This document shows, piece by piece, positions 9,744-19,046 of a DNA stretch of 64,000 bases. Below the pieces are notes generated by a model, which was not told where the DNA came from, ran no database searches, and saw only the letters and a list, made by a program, of their open reading frames with translations. The DNA is from Citrobacter rodentium NBRC 105723 = DSM 16636. GTDB lineage: Bacteria > Pseudomonadota > Gammaproteobacteria > Enterobacterales > Enterobacteriaceae. The stretch is from positions 1,240,001-1,304,000 of the forward strand of contig NZ_CP082833.1 of assembly GCF_021278985.1 (NCBI RefSeq), in the 5' to 3' direction. Within the stretch, counting starts at the first letter, position 1; every line of letters starts with the position of its first letter. The position numbers and the translations under genes were made by a program.

Positions 9744-10160
9744 TCAAAATGTCCTGGTTAAATAATGTCTGGCTGCGCCTTCTTGCGGGAAATTATCGAG
9801 GGTCATTTGCAGCTGATAGCCGTTTTTTTGATAAAACGGCAGCGCCTGAAAACTCATGGTATCCACCAGCGCGTGACGGCAGCCTCGCTCCTGCGCCGCC
9901 TGTTCCGCTGCCTGCATCAGCTGTCTGCCGTAGCCGCCTCTGCGCAACGATTCATCCATCCACAGGTATTTTATACACAGCCACTCACCTTTGATTTCGC
10001 CAATCAGCCCCCCTTTGATCGCCTCATGCTCATCACGCCAGTAAACCGCCAGATCGCCAAAGTGGGTCGTTTTCAGGAACTGGAGATTGTATGCGCGTAA
10101 CCCGGTGAGCAGTACGTTCTGATCGTTTTCGGTAACCGTATCCGTAACCCATATCTGCAT
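9744..10160 (-). CDS. GNAT-family N-acetyltransferase
   Basis: About 138 residues from the ATG at 10160, chosen because a perfect AGGAGG lies five bases upstream; an earlier in-frame ATG adds 15 residues without a good ribosome site. The GNAT acetyl-CoA motif is visible as ESLRRGGYGRQLMQAAEQAA, and the C-terminal part reads ALPFYQKNGYQ, typical of motif B. A cytosolic enzyme transferring acetyl from acetyl-CoA; the acceptor is unknown. It is a single gene convergent with yicL. Confidence 0.85.
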   Translation of the reverse strand: MQIWVTDTVTENDQNVLLTGLRAYNLQFLKTTHFGDLAVYWRDEHEAIKGGLIGEIKGEWLCIKYLWMDESLRRGGYGRQLMQAAEQAAQERGCRHALVDTMSFQALPFYQKNGYQLQMTLDNFPQEGAARHYLTRTF

Positions 10161-10257
10161 CTGATCCTCCTGAAAAAATACAACGTCCGGCTTAATGTCG
10201 TTCAAACATTAGCACGGGTAGCTGAATGAGTCGTGCACCTGAATCATTACCTCAAAA

Positions 10258-10361
10258 GAAGGCAATCAACAGCATATCCACGAAGCGATTGTGGCGATAG
10301 AGAGGAATAATCAGAATAACTACTGGGAAGCGCTCGGCAAGGTGGAGTGCCCGGATATGTA
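10258..10361 (+). pseudogene. Short 3' gene remnant
   Basis: A stretch reading like the tail of a protein (HIHEAIVAIERNNQNNYW, then VECPDM and a stop), with no start and no matching upstream part. It is followed at once by a hairpin. I do not recognise the parent gene. Confidence 0.3.
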
Positions 10362-10385
10362 GGCGTGAAGCCCTCGCTTCACGCC
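10362..10385. terminator. Hairpin, possible terminator
   Basis: A perfect nine-base-pair stem GGCGTGAAG / CTTCACGCC with a six-base loop, located between the remnant and the end of the LacI-type gene. The T run is weak on both strands. Confidence 0.5.
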
Positions 10386-10397
10386 CGTTTATCGTCA

Positions 10398-11354
10398 TTA
10401 ACGCTGGCGAACGTCCGGAATAATTAAGTCGCCGCGTAAAACATACGATCCCAGCATATTGCGGGTTTTTTCGTTAAGCCAGCCGACAATACGCGCCGCC
10501 ATAGCGTCCATAGAATATTCGATTGCCGGAATGGTGGGAATGCCCGGCAGATGCAGCGAGCCTGCCAGGCTGAAGACCATAATGTCTTCCGGCACCGACT
10601 TATTAAAGGCCTGCAACTGCGGGATCACCCGCTGCGCCTGCTGTTCGTCCGCCACCAGCAGCGCGTTAAAGTTAAGCGTCGATGCGTTATTCAGCAGCTC
10701 CTGCAGCGCGACCGACGAAGAGGTCGCCTCCATAAACACCAGGTTGCGGTTAAACGGCAAAAAGTTTTTTTCCAGCGCATGCTTATAGCCCAGCAGCACC
10801 TGCTCGGAGAAGCCCATTCCATGAGGATGGATCAGCGCAATCTGGCGACGATTCTGGCTGATCAGGTAATTACAGGCGGTTTCAGTGGCAAAGGCGTGGT
10901 CAAACTGAATGCTGTTTACGTCGTCGCCAGCCTCCAGACAATCGACCAGAATGACGTTCTCCTGATGGATACTCAGCGGAAACCGCGCGCCGATGATCAG
11001 CACATCGTCACACAGGCCGCAGCTCAGCTCATCAAGTGCGTTCATCACTTCCGCTCTGGTATTGGCGAAGCGGAGCAGCAGGTGCTTTTGATGCTGGCTC
11101 AGGTGTTTTTCCAGCGCATACAGATAGCCCGTGGTCTGGTTGATGTTGTCCTGGGCGCATATCACGCCGATACAGCCGGTGCTCTGGCTTAACAGCGACT
11201 GGGCAATCACATTGGGGCGATAGTTAAGCTCATCCACCGCTTTCAAAACGGCAAGACGACTGGCTTCCTTCACGCCACGCGATCCGCTCAACACGCGCGA
11301 CACCGTGGCTTTCGACACGCCGGCCAAACGCGATACATCGTTGATAGTAGACAT
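10398..11354 (-). CDS. LacI-family regulator of the beta-glucoside PTS cluster
   Basis: About 318 residues. An N-terminal LacI helix-turn-helix (STINDVSRLAGVSKATVSRV) with the hinge region (NYRPNVIAQSL) precedes a periplasmic-binding-protein-like sensor domain ending LIIPDVRQR. Of two adjacent ATGs, the one at 11354 has the better spacing to GGGGAG. It is transcribed away from the PTS operon across an intergenic region that holds two GGAAACC-type palindromes, so it most likely represses both. The inducer is presumably a phosphorylated or free beta-glucoside, inferred from the neighbours. Confidence 0.88.
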   Translation of the reverse strand: MSTINDVSRLAGVSKATVSRVLSGSRGVKEASRLAVLKAVDELNYRPNVIAQSLLSQSTGCIGVICAQDNINQTTGYLYALEKHLSQHQKHLLLRFANTRAEVMNALDELSCGLCDDVLIIGARFPLSIHQENVILVDCLEAGDDVNSIQFDHAFATETACNYLISQNRRQIALIHPHGMGFSEQVLLGYKHALEKNFLPFNRNLVFMEATSSSVALQELLNNASTLNFNALLVADEQQAQRVIPQLQAFNKSVPEDIMVFSLAGSLHLPGIPTIPAIEYSMDAMAARIVGWLNEKTRNMLGSYVLRGDLIIPDVRQR

Positions 11355-11452
11355 CATTCTCCCCTGACGGAGCCCGCCTGGCTCCTCCAATCCCATCATT
11401 AATTTTGGCTCAAATAATCGCCACCCGCAGTATAGCCGTTTCCGTTTTTCAT

Positions 11453-11467
11453 GGAAACCGATTTTCC
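11453..11467. promoter_or_regulatory. Putative LacI-type operator (imperfect)
   Basis: GGAAACCGATTTTCC, a near-palindrome with the same arms as the site at 11577. It lies about 100 bases upstream of the regulator start, flanked by further GTTTCC half-sites, and may serve autoregulation. Confidence 0.6.
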
Positions 11468-11576
11468 GTTTCCACTCAAAAAGACATTTTTCCGGAGAAA
11501 TTGTGAGCCAAATCCAAATAATTAGTCTTATAAGAATAAGTTCTTGATGAGCGTCACAGTTCCGTTTTCTCCAAAT

Positions 11577-11590
11577 GGAAACCGGTTTCC
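11577..11590. promoter_or_regulatory. Putative LacI-type operator (perfect palindrome)
   Basis: GGAAACCGGTTTCC is a perfect 14-bp palindrome 55 bases before the PTS IIB start, a typical LacI-family operator with a central CG. It is paired with the site at 11453, so looping repression is possible. Confidence 0.75.
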
Positions 11591-11644
11591 GTATGATATC
11601 AAATCAACCGCACACTACGTTTTTACCTTTAAGGATGGTTAAAG

Positions 11645-11959
11645 ATGTTCAGGATTATGTTGTGTTGTTCCGCAGGGATGTCCACGAGTCTGCTGGTTGG
11701 CAAAATGGTCGAGGCGGCGAAAGCGCGGGAGTTGCCCGTGCAGATTGACGCATATGGTGTTTCCGAATTTGACATTCAGTTTCCAAATTACCAGGTGGTG
11801 CTGCTCGGTCCCCAAGTAAGATACATGCTTAATACGCTCTCAGAGAAGGCTGCCACCCAGGGCATCCCCGTACAAGCCATCGATATGCTGGATTACGGAA
11901 TGCAACGCGGTGACAAAGTGCTGGATTATGCCCTGTCGCTGATTGAAGCGACACACTAG
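11645..11959 (+). CDS. PTS EIIB, lactose/cellobiose family
   Basis: 104 residues. The phosphocysteine loop LCCSAGMSTSLLV sits at the N-terminus (Cys7 or Cys8 is the likely phosphorylation site), as in ChbB. It is the first gene of an operon IIB-IIC-phospho-beta-glucosidase-IIA and probably includes the porin. The cytosolic protein passes phosphate from IIA to the incoming sugar at IIC. The ribosome site AAGGATGG is just upstream. Confidence 0.92.
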   Translation: MFRIMLCCSAGMSTSLLVGKMVEAAKARELPVQIDAYGVSEFDIQFPNYQVVLLGPQVRYMLNTLSEKAATQGIPVQAIDMLDYGMQRGDKVLDYALSLIEATH

Positions 11960-11973
11960 AAGGTGTTGTCATT

Positions 11974-13305
11974 ATGAGTTCGTTATATCAGTCAATGGTT
12001 GCTGTCATAGAACAATCCATCACACCACTTGCCGGTAAACTGGGCCAGCAGAAGTACGTGATTGCGATTCGTGACGGGTTTACCGCGGCGTTGCCGTTTA
12101 TGATCATCGGTTCCTTTATGCTGGTGTTTATCTTCCCGCCGTTTTCTGCCGAAACCACCAACAGCTTTGCCCGTGGCTGGCTCGATTTCTCCGCCACGTA
12201 TCGTGAACAGTTGATGCTGCCGTTTAACCTCAGCATGGGCGTTATGACGTTCTTCATCTCCACAGGCATCGGCGCCAGTCTGGGCCGCCAGTTTAATCTC
12301 GATCCGATAATGTCCGGCCTGCTGGCGTTTATGGCCTTTTTACTGGTCGCCGCCCCGTATGCCGACGGTAAAATTTCCACCCAGTATCTCTCCGGCCAGG
12401 GAATTTTCACCGCGCTGATCGCCGCGATTTATTCCACCCGCGTCTATGCCTGGCTGAAGCAGCACAACGTGACCATCCGCCTGCCGAAAGAGGTGCCGAC
12501 CGGCGTCGCCCGCTCGTTTGAGATCCTGATTCCGGTCCTGGTGGTTATCGCCACCCTGCATCCGCTGAATCTGTTTATCGAAGCGCAAACTGGCATGATC
12601 ATTCCGCAGGCGATTATGCATTTGCTGGAGCCGCTGGTATCGGCGTCAGATTCACTGCCCGCTATTTTACTTTCCGTCCTGCTGTGCCAGATTTTCTGGT
12701 TTGCCGGAATCCACGGCGCGCTGATTGTCACCGGCATCATGAACCCGTTCTGGATGGCTAACCTCTCCGCCAACCAGGCCGCGCTGGCGGCGGGCGCCGC
12801 GCTGCCGCACGTCTATTTACAAGGATTCTGGGATCACTACCTGCTGATCGGCGGCGTAGGTTCCACCCTGCCGCTGGCCTTCCTGCTGCTGCGCAGCCGT
12901 GTGACGCACCTGCGCACAATCGGAAAAATGGGAATTGTGCCTAGTTTCTTTAATATTAATGAGCCTATCCTGTTCGGTGCGCCGATCATCATGAATCCAA
13001 TGCTGTTTATCCCGTTCGTTTTCGTACCGATGATCAACGCCGTACTGGCTTATACCGCCACCCGTCTGGGCTGGCTGTCGCAGGTGGTGTCGCTGACGCC
13101 ATGGACCACACCCGCGCCGATTGGCGCATCGTGGGCGGCGAACTGGACCTTCAGTCCGGTGGTGATGTGTCTTATCTGTATGGTGATGTCGGCGCTGATT
13201 TACCTTCCGTTCCTGCGCGCTTATGAACGCTCGCTGCTGAAAACAGAGGAGCAAAAAGCGCAGGATGCCGTCTCCGTGGCGAATACAGCCCGTAGCAACT
13301 CATAA
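11974..13305 (+). CDS. PTS EIIC, lactose/cellobiose family permease
   Basis: 443 residues with about ten membrane segments. The family motif around FFNINEPILFGAPIIMNP is intact, as in ChbC/CelB permeases. It carries a beta-glucoside or diglucoside across the inner membrane with phosphorylation. It follows IIB by 14 bases, and its stop lies 20 bases before the glucosidase start. Confidence 0.92.
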   Translation: MSSLYQSMVAVIEQSITPLAGKLGQQKYVIAIRDGFTAALPFMIIGSFMLVFIFPPFSAETTNSFARGWLDFSATYREQLMLPFNLSMGVMTFFISTGIGASLGRQFNLDPIMSGLLAFMAFLLVAAPYADGKISTQYLSGQGIFTALIAAIYSTRVYAWLKQHNVTIRLPKEVPTGVARSFEILIPVLVVIATLHPLNLFIEAQTGMIIPQAIMHLLEPLVSASDSLPAILLSVLLCQIFWFAGIHGALIVTGIMNPFWMANLSANQAALAAGAALPHVYLQGFWDHYLLIGGVGSTLPLAFLLLRSRVTHLRTIGKMGIVPSFFNINEPILFGAPIIMNPMLFIPFVFVPMINAVLAYTATRLGWLSQVVSLTPWTTPAPIGASWAANWTFSPVVMCLICMVMSALIYLPFLRAYERSLLKTEEQKAQDAVSVANTARSNS

Positions 13306-13325
13306 TGAATCAAGGAGTCAGAACA

Positions 13326-14708
13326 ATGAGATACCGTTTTCCTGAAAACTTCTGGTGGGGCAGCGCCTGCTCAGCGCTGCAAACCGAAGGGGATAGCCTG
13401 AACGGCGGCAAAAGCCAGACCACATGGGATGTGTGGTTCGATCGCCAGCCAGGCCGTTTCCATCAGGGGGTTGGCCCGGCGAAGACATCAACCTTTTATC
13501 AGCACTGGAAGCAGGACATCGCGCTGCTTAAGCAGTTAAACCATAACAGTTTTCGCACGTCGATTAGCTGGACGCGTCTGATCCCGGACAGCACCGGCGA
13601 AGTGAATCCTGAAGCGGTGGCCTTTTATAACAACGTTATCGACGAACTGCTGGCGCAGGACATCACGCCGTTTATTACCCTGTTCCACTTCGATATGCCG
13701 ATGGTAATGCAGGAAAAAGGCGGCTGGGAAAACCGCGAAGTGGTGGAGGCGTTTGGCCGCTACGCGCAAACCTGTTTCGAGCTGTTCGGCAACCGGGTGA
13801 AGCACTGGTTCACCTTTAACGAGCCGATTGTTCCGGTGGAAGGCGGCTATCTGTATGACTTCCATTATCCGAATATCGTGGACTTCAAACGCGCCGCCAC
13901 CGTGGCGTACCACACCGTGCTGGCCCATTCGGTCGCGGTTCGTGCGTATCGCGCCGGAAATTATGCAGGTGAGATCGGCATCGTGCTCAATCTGACGCCG
14001 TCTTACCCGCGTTCGCAAAACCCGGCGGATATGCAGGCCGCGCACCATGCGGATCTGCTGTTTAACCGCAGCTTCCTCGACCCGGTGCTGAAAGGCGAAT
14101 ACCCGGCGGATCTGGTGGCGCTGCTGAAAGAGTACGATCAGCTTCCGGCCTGCCAGCCGGACGATGCACAGCTGATCGCCGACGGTAAAATCGATCTGTT
14201 GGGGATCAACTACTACCAGCCGCGCCGCGTGAAGTGCCGTGACAGCGCCGTCAATCCTAACGCGCCGTTTATGCCGGAGTGGTTATTTGATTATTACGAA
14301 ATGCCGGGGCGTAAAATGAACCCCTATCGCGGCTGGGAAATTTATGAGCCGGGTATTTACGATATTATTACTAACCTGCGGGATAATTACGGTAACCCAC
14401 GCTGCTTTATTTCTGAAAACGGCATGGGGGTGGAGAATGAGCAACGCTTTATTCAGGACGGGCAAATTAACGACAGCTACCGTATTGAATTTGTCAGTGA
14501 ACATCTTAAATGGCTGCATAAGGGAATTAGCGAAGGCTGCAACTGCCTCGGCTACCATATGTGGACATTTATTGATAACTGGTCATGGCTGAATGCCTAT
14601 AAAAACCGCTACGGTTTTGTGCAGTTAGATTTAGACACGCAAAAACGAACGGTGAAAAAGAGCGGCGAGTGGTTTGCGAAAACTGCCGCCAGTAATGGAT
14701 TCGATTAA
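13326..14708 (+). CDS. 6-phospho-beta-glucosidase, GH1
   Basis: 460 residues, normal for GH1. The protein starts MRYRFPENFWWGSACSALQT. The acid/base glutamate is in TFNEP and the nucleophile in FISENGMG. Start 13326 has AAGGAG eight bases upstream; an earlier in-frame ATG at 13305 lacks one. It hydrolyses the phosphorylated beta-glucoside delivered by the PTS, giving glucose-6-phosphate and glucose or aglycone. The genes before and after encode the matching PTS subunits. Confidence 0.93.
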   Translation: MRYRFPENFWWGSACSALQTEGDSLNGGKSQTTWDVWFDRQPGRFHQGVGPAKTSTFYQHWKQDIALLKQLNHNSFRTSISWTRLIPDSTGEVNPEAVAFYNNVIDELLAQDITPFITLFHFDMPMVMQEKGGWENREVVEAFGRYAQTCFELFGNRVKHWFTFNEPIVPVEGGYLYDFHYPNIVDFKRAATVAYHTVLAHSVAVRAYRAGNYAGEIGIVLNLTPSYPRSQNPADMQAAHHADLLFNRSFLDPVLKGEYPADLVALLKEYDQLPACQPDDAQLIADGKIDLLGINYYQPRRVKCRDSAVNPNAPFMPEWLFDYYEMPGRKMNPYRGWEIYEPGIYDIITNLRDNYGNPRCFISENGMGVENEQRFIQDGQINDSYRIEFVSEHLKWLHKGISEGCNCLGYHMWTFIDNWSWLNAYKNRYGFVQLDLDTQKRTVKKSGEWFAKTAASNGFD

Positions 14709-14720
14709 TAAGAGACTATT

Positions 14721-15023
14721 ATGATTGCATTAGAAGAAGCGGTAATGGAAATCATCGTCAACGCCGGGCAGTCCCGTAGCCTGTGCTTCGAGGCGCTGCA
14801 CGCCGCACGCGCCGGCAATTTTGACGAGGCAAAAAGCCTGCTTCGTGAGGCTGACGGCTATGCGCGTCAGGCTCATCACATGCAAACCAAATTGATCGAA
14901 CAGGATGCCGGGGAAGCCCGGCAACCGATGACGTTAATTATGGTGCATGCGCAGGATCATTTAATGACCTCGCTGTTAGCCCGCGAGCTGTCAGAAGAAA
15001 TTATTCATCTGTATCAACGCTAA
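14721..15023 (+). CDS. PTS EIIA, lactose/cellobiose family
   Basis: 100 residues, helical, with the expected histidine-rich segment (GYARQAHHMQTKLIEQDAG), where one histidine carries the phosphate, and a second conserved stretch IMVHAQDHLMTSL. This matches the ChbA/LacF fold. It lies 12 bases downstream of the glucosidase and completes the PTS. Confidence 0.9.
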   Translation: MIALEEAVMEIIVNAGQSRSLCFEALHAARAGNFDEAKSLLREADGYARQAHHMQTKLIEQDAGEARQPMTLIMVHAQDHLMTSLLARELSEEIIHLYQR

Positions 15024-15221
15024 TTTCAGAAAATTAAAACCGGAGACGCCATTACGAATAAATAAATACCTTCTGTACCTTGACCTATAAATAACAGATC
15101 AACTTGTTTTGGTGATAGCAAATAAACCGAGACGGGATGGTTATTATCTTAAAATAAATTAATACACATCTGTTCGGAATGCATAAAGCAAACTGAAGGA
15201 TAAAGTGTAAATGAGATAACC

Positions 15222-16598
15222 ATGAACATTAAAAAACTTCCAGTAACGCTGGCGGTCGTGGCCGCGCTTTGCCCGATATCTGTGCTCGCACAGGAGTTTA
15301 CTCAGGAACAGATCGACGCCATTGTCGCCAAAGCCGTCGATAAAGCGCTGGCGGAACGTCAGGCGAAAATGGACGCGGCGGCGGCGAAAAAAACCGATGT
15401 CATTAACGAACCGCAAAGCGCCGCCCAGTCGCCGGATATGGCGATCCCGTTCGGCGTGAAGTTCAGCGGCTATGCGCGCTACGGCGCACACTTCCAGAGC
15501 GGCGATCAGAAATACGTTGGCGTTGACGGCTCCTATAACGGCGCTTCGGCGATTGGTCGTCTGGGCAACGAAAGTAACGGCGGTGAATTCCAGCTATCCA
15601 AAGCCTTCAAAAGCGATAACGGCGCTATCTGGGACATCAACGTCATGATCGACCACTGGGGCGACGAGGTGAACCTCAAAAAGGCCTATGCCGGGGTGAC
15701 TAACGTGCTGGCCTCCAATCCAAACGCTTATATCTGGGCAGGTCGCGACTTCCATCAACGTCCGCAGCAGGGTATCAACGACTACTTCTGGATGAACCAC
15801 GACGGCCAGGGCGCCGGGGTGAAGAACTTTGACATTGGCGGCGTGCAGTTTGACCTGGCCGCCGTGGCAGCGGTGGAATCGTGCAGCCCGGAAGTGATGG
15901 AGGATGAAGCCAACCCGTCGCGCATCACCTGTACCGGCGGCTCCGGAACCGGCGATAAGGGCAACTACGCCATCACCTCCAAAGTTCACGGCATGAAGCT
16001 CGGTCCGCTGGATCTGGAAATTTACGCCAACTACGGTTTCGACTCGAAAGCCGTCGACAGCGACGAGCGCCTGAAAGCCTGGCAGGGGGCGTTTGTGGTA
16101 AGCCACACCAACGACAGCGGCGTAAATAAAGTGATTGCCCGCTATTCCGATAACTCAGACAACAGCGTCTATAACAAAACCGACGATCTGACCACGGTAT
16201 ACGCCAGCTTCGAAGGCAGCCATAAATTCACCCAGCAGGCGCAGGTGGAATATTTGCTGGCGTTTCATGATTACGACAACAGCGTCGATCGGAGCGAGAA
16301 CCGCAAGAACTACGGCGCGATCGTGCGTCCAATGTACTTCTGGAACGACGTCCACTCCACCTGGCTGGAAGCAGGCTATCAGCGCGTCGACTATGATACC
16401 GGCGGCGATAACAAAGGCTGGAAGCTGACGCTGTCGCAGAATATGTCGATCGCGATGGGGCCGGAGTTCCGTCCAATGCTGCGCTTCTACGTCACCGGCG
16501 GCAAAGTCGACAACGACCATACCGCGCGCGTCAACGGTACGAATGACGAAACCCTGGACGATTTCAATATCGGCGCAATGTGGGAAGCGTGGTTCTGA
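15222..16598 (+). CDS. Carbohydrate-specific outer-membrane porin (LamB/ScrY/BglH type)
   Basis: 458 residues with a signal peptide ending at SVLAQ, a short charged region at about residues 25-65 that could be a coiled coil, then a beta-barrel (FGVKFSGYARYGAHF onward) ending in WEAWF, the terminal aromatic signature of outer-membrane proteins. The WAGRDFHQRP segment is typical of the maltoporin family. It lies 198 bases after IIA in the same direction and would admit beta-glucosides. It may be read through from the PTS operon or have its own promoter in the gap. Confidence 0.9.
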   Translation: MNIKKLPVTLAVVAALCPISVLAQEFTQEQIDAIVAKAVDKALAERQAKMDAAAAKKTDVINEPQSAAQSPDMAIPFGVKFSGYARYGAHFQSGDQKYVGVDGSYNGASAIGRLGNESNGGEFQLSKAFKSDNGAIWDINVMIDHWGDEVNLKKAYAGVTNVLASNPNAYIWAGRDFHQRPQQGINDYFWMNHDGQGAGVKNFDIGGVQFDLAAVAAVESCSPEVMEDEANPSRITCTGGSGTGDKGNYAITSKVHGMKLGPLDLEIYANYGFDSKAVDSDERLKAWQGAFVVSHTNDSGVNKVIARYSDNSDNSVYNKTDDLTTVYASFEGSHKFTQQAQVEYLLAFHDYDNSVDRSENRKNYGAIVRPMYFWNDVHSTWLEAGYQRVDYDTGGDNKGWKLTLSQNMSIAMGPEFRPMLRFYVTGGKVDNDHTARVNGTNDETLDDFNIGAMWEAWF

Positions 16599-16613
16599 CA
16601 GAAGAAAGGTGCG

Positions 16614-16685
16614 TGTTGCCGGATGGCGGCGTTAACGTTTTACCCAAGCCCCAGGCCCGATAAGCGAAGCGCCATCGGGCAATAA
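16614..16685. repeat. REP/BIME element
   Basis: Two facing REP-like units (TTGCCGGATGGCGGC and GGCCCGATAAGCGAAGCGCC) lie in the gap between the porin and nepI ends, as is common in convergent enterobacterial intergenic regions. Confidence 0.8.
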
Positions 16686-16694
16686 GGACTGTGA

Positions 16695-17888
16695 TTACTG
16701 CATACCCTTTATGCGAACTTTCGCTGCCACCAGAAGCGCCGTCAGCAGCATCAGACTGCCGGAGAGCATCAGGGGCGACAGCAGGCCGAGGTTATCGAGC
16801 GCATAACCTCCCACCGCTGCCCCGCAGGTATTGGCAAGCTGGATCACGGCGACCTGCACGGATCCCGCTTTTTCTGCCTGATCGGCAAGCGAGCGGGTGA
16901 TCCACGTCGACCAGCCCACCGGCACCAGCGCAAACGCCAGTCCCCAGACAATCGCAATGCCTGCCGCCACGACTTTATCACCGCCCCACAACGTCAGCAC
17001 CAGCGCACTCACCGCCAGCACCAGCGGCGCTCCGGCGAGCGCGAGCTTAACCGAACGTTTAAGGATAAAAGACGACAGCGAGGTGCCGACAAAGCTGGCA
17101 ATACCAAAGCTCAGCAGCACCAGCGTCAGACCATCGACATCAAATCCCGCCAGGTTCATATACACCGGGCGGATATAGGTGAAGAAGGCAAACTGCCCGG
17201 CGAAAGACATAAAGATAGCGATCATCCCCGCCATCACGCCGGGGCGATTAAGCAGGCTGAACATATTTTGCTTGTGGCGCGATGACTCGCCGGGCAGCGA
17301 CGGCAGCGATTTCACAATCCAGATAGTGCACAGCACGCCCATCACCGCCGCGGCGTTAAAGACGTTGCGCCAGCCGATGAGCCCGCCTAAAAAACTGCCC
17401 AGCGGCGCGGCAATCACCAGCGCGACAGAAACCGCGCCAAAAATGACCGACAGCGCTTTCGGCACCGTACGCGGCGGCACCAGACGCATCGTCAGCGACG
17501 CCGACATCGCCCAGAACCCGCCGAGCGCCAGCCCGAGACAGGCGCGCCCGAGCAGCAGCAGGGTGAACGAATTAGCAAAGGATACCAGCAGGCAGGAAAG
17601 CGTCAGAAGCACAGAAAACAGAATCACCACGTAGCGGCGATCGGTCGCCTGAATAATTTGGGTGATGAACAGGCTGGCGAACATCGCGACAAACGCCGTA
17701 ACGGTTACCGACTGCCCGGCCACACCTTCGGTAATACCCAGATCCTGGGCCATTGGCGTCAGCAGACTAACCGGCAAAAACTCAACGGTAATCAGGCAAG
17801 CGACACAGAACGCCACGGCAAATACCGCCGACCAGTTAGGACGAGCAACACCCTCAGCGCGGGCTTTTTCTTCGATACATTCACTCAT
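16695..17888 (-). CDS. nepI: Purine ribonucleoside efflux pump NepI (MFS)
   Basis: 397 residues with twelve predicted membrane segments. The start MSECIEEKARAEG and the MFS signature region LLGRACLGLALGGFWAM match NepI (formerly YicM). The family exports inosine and related purine ribonucleosides. It is followed downstream on the backbone by yicN in the same orientation order as in related enterobacteria. Confidence 0.92.
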   Translation of the reverse strand: MSECIEEKARAEGVARPNWSAVFAVAFCVACLITVEFLPVSLLTPMAQDLGITEGVAGQSVTVTAFVAMFASLFITQIIQATDRRYVVILFSVLLTLSCLLVSFANSFTLLLLGRACLGLALGGFWAMSASLTMRLVPPRTVPKALSVIFGAVSVALVIAAPLGSFLGGLIGWRNVFNAAAVMGVLCTIWIVKSLPSLPGESSRHKQNMFSLLNRPGVMAGMIAIFMSFAGQFAFFTYIRPVYMNLAGFDVDGLTLVLLSFGIASFVGTSLSSFILKRSVKLALAGAPLVLAVSALVLTLWGGDKVVAAGIAIVWGLAFALVPVGWSTWITRSLADQAEKAGSVQVAVIQLANTCGAAVGGYALDNLGLLSPLMLSGSLMLLTALLVAAKVRIKGMQ

Positions 17889-18007
17889 TATTTGCTACCT
17901 GCGTGGTGTTTTTGTGGAAAAGTCACGCAGTGTAACATTTTATTTGTGACTAACTTAACGTTTTGGCAACTATTATCCGTCAGAAGCGATGAACGATGCG
18001 GGACTTA

Positions 18008-18045
18008 CCCGGCTGGCCGGATAAGGCGTTTCGCCGCCATCCGGC
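18008..18045. repeat. REP element
   Basis: GGCTGGCCGGATAAGGCGTT with the facing GCCGCCATCCGGC arm forms a REP hairpin between nepI and yicN. Confidence 0.75.
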
Positions 18046-18064
18046 GCTCAGGCGCAGTCGCCGT

Positions 18065-18433
18065 TCAGTGCAGCCAGCGAACGGACCCTTCTGGCTGAAA
18101 CAGCGCGTTGTAGCGCAGCTGAAAAGCGTTAATCTCCGGCATATCCGGCTCCATCTCTCGCAGGTAGCCGATCGCCAGGCGCACCTGTGCGTCGGTAATC
18201 GGCGTCGCCAGCCGGGCCTTCTGCAACAAACGATGCCAGCGGCTCAGATTTTCCTCACTGCCGTCCACCACGACAATTTGCCAGATCAGTAAAATCTGCG
18301 CGGCGTTTTGCAGATGCGACTCGTCGGGACGGTGCAGATACTGCAAAAACGCCTCGCCCTGCGCTTTTCCCATCTGATCGATCATCGATTCCACCGGTAC
18401 AACATCAATACCCAGACGTTCGCTTAAACGCAG
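18065..18433 (-). pseudogene. yicN: yicN, 5'-truncated at the island border
   Basis: The reading frame from about 18433 to the stop at 18065 matches YicN (DUF1198): RLSERLGIDVVPVESMIDQM, then YLHRPDESHLQNAAQ, to EGSVRWLH. The family protein is about 150 residues with an N-terminal membrane anchor. Here about 28 N-terminal residues, including the anchor, are missing and replaced by unrelated AT-rich DNA. An internal GTG at 18394 could start a short product but no ribosome site supports it. This marks the left edge of the island. Confidence 0.85.
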
Positions 18434-18436
18434 ATA

Positions 18437-18741
18437 TAAAAGAAAAAAGCACCGAAGTCAGTGCTCATATTTATTGTACCCATAACGCCAAGGTGAACGT
18501 ATCCTATAAAGGACAGAGAGTCTTGACTGATAGCAAAAATTGTATGCGTACAGATAAAGAAAATGACCTTGTTTTTTGCATTTCGGCGGATTCTCAACCA
18601 GTCGACTTAACGGGTGAAACAGCGCAACATACTAATTCATCAGACGCAACAGTTAAAATAAACGCGAAGGCTATAGTCAGAAGCACTAATGTCATTGGTG
18701 ATCATCATGCCGCACTTCAGATTAGAGTGTCTCCTGAGTAA
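18437..18741 (+). pseudogene. C-terminal fragment of an unrecognised, probably secreted protein
   Basis: A plus-strand frame is open from the yicN junction to a TAA at 18741, with no credible start. It reads STEVSAHIYCTHNAKVNVSY to ALQIRVSPE with three cysteines (IYCTH, KNCMRT, VFCIS), suggesting a disulfide-bonded periplasmic or surface domain. It is cut exactly where yicN is cut, so both genes appear to have lost their 5' parts at one recombination point. The parent gene is unknown. Confidence 0.5.
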
Positions 18742-18929
18742 CAATAATAATTGTTCATTTCTCGCTGTTATGTATATTTTTTGAAGTTTTCGGATCTGAA
18801 GAAAAAATGACAAGAATTATTGCCTTGAAAGCAAAAAAAGAAAGATTCTGTGTAGAATTATGCATTATATCAATCACATAAAAATCAACAGTGCTAATTT
18901 ATACTAAAAAAACATCCGATTAAGATAAC

Positions 18930-18990
18930 TGTAGTCCCAATCATCTCCACAGTTTATGCCACGCTGTATCCTGAGCCTACTGAGATTACG
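18930..18990 (+). repeat. About 57-bp dispersed repeat, copy 1
   Basis: GTAGTCCCAATCATCTCCAC followed by the CGCTGTATCCTGAGCCT core recurs with a few differences at 42390-42450. It lies just outside the finO remnant. It may be the end of an IS or a plasmid segment; identity unknown. Confidence 0.6.
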
Positions 18991-19019
18991 ATGAAAATGT
19001 ATAATATTGTCATACTCAT

Positions 19020-19046
19020 GCCTCCGCTCTGGCGGAGGTCTTTTTT
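19020..19046 (+). terminator. Rho-independent terminator-like hairpin
   Basis: GCCTCCGC / GCGGAGG arms around TCTG are followed by TCTTTTTT on the plus strand. Confidence 0.6.

Noticed and set aside
18440..18468. Terminator-like hairpin AGCAC...GTGCT with T run on the minus strand
   Set aside because: It lies within the open fragment 18437-18741 and at a recombination junction, with no gene ending there on the minus strand except the interrupted yicN start.
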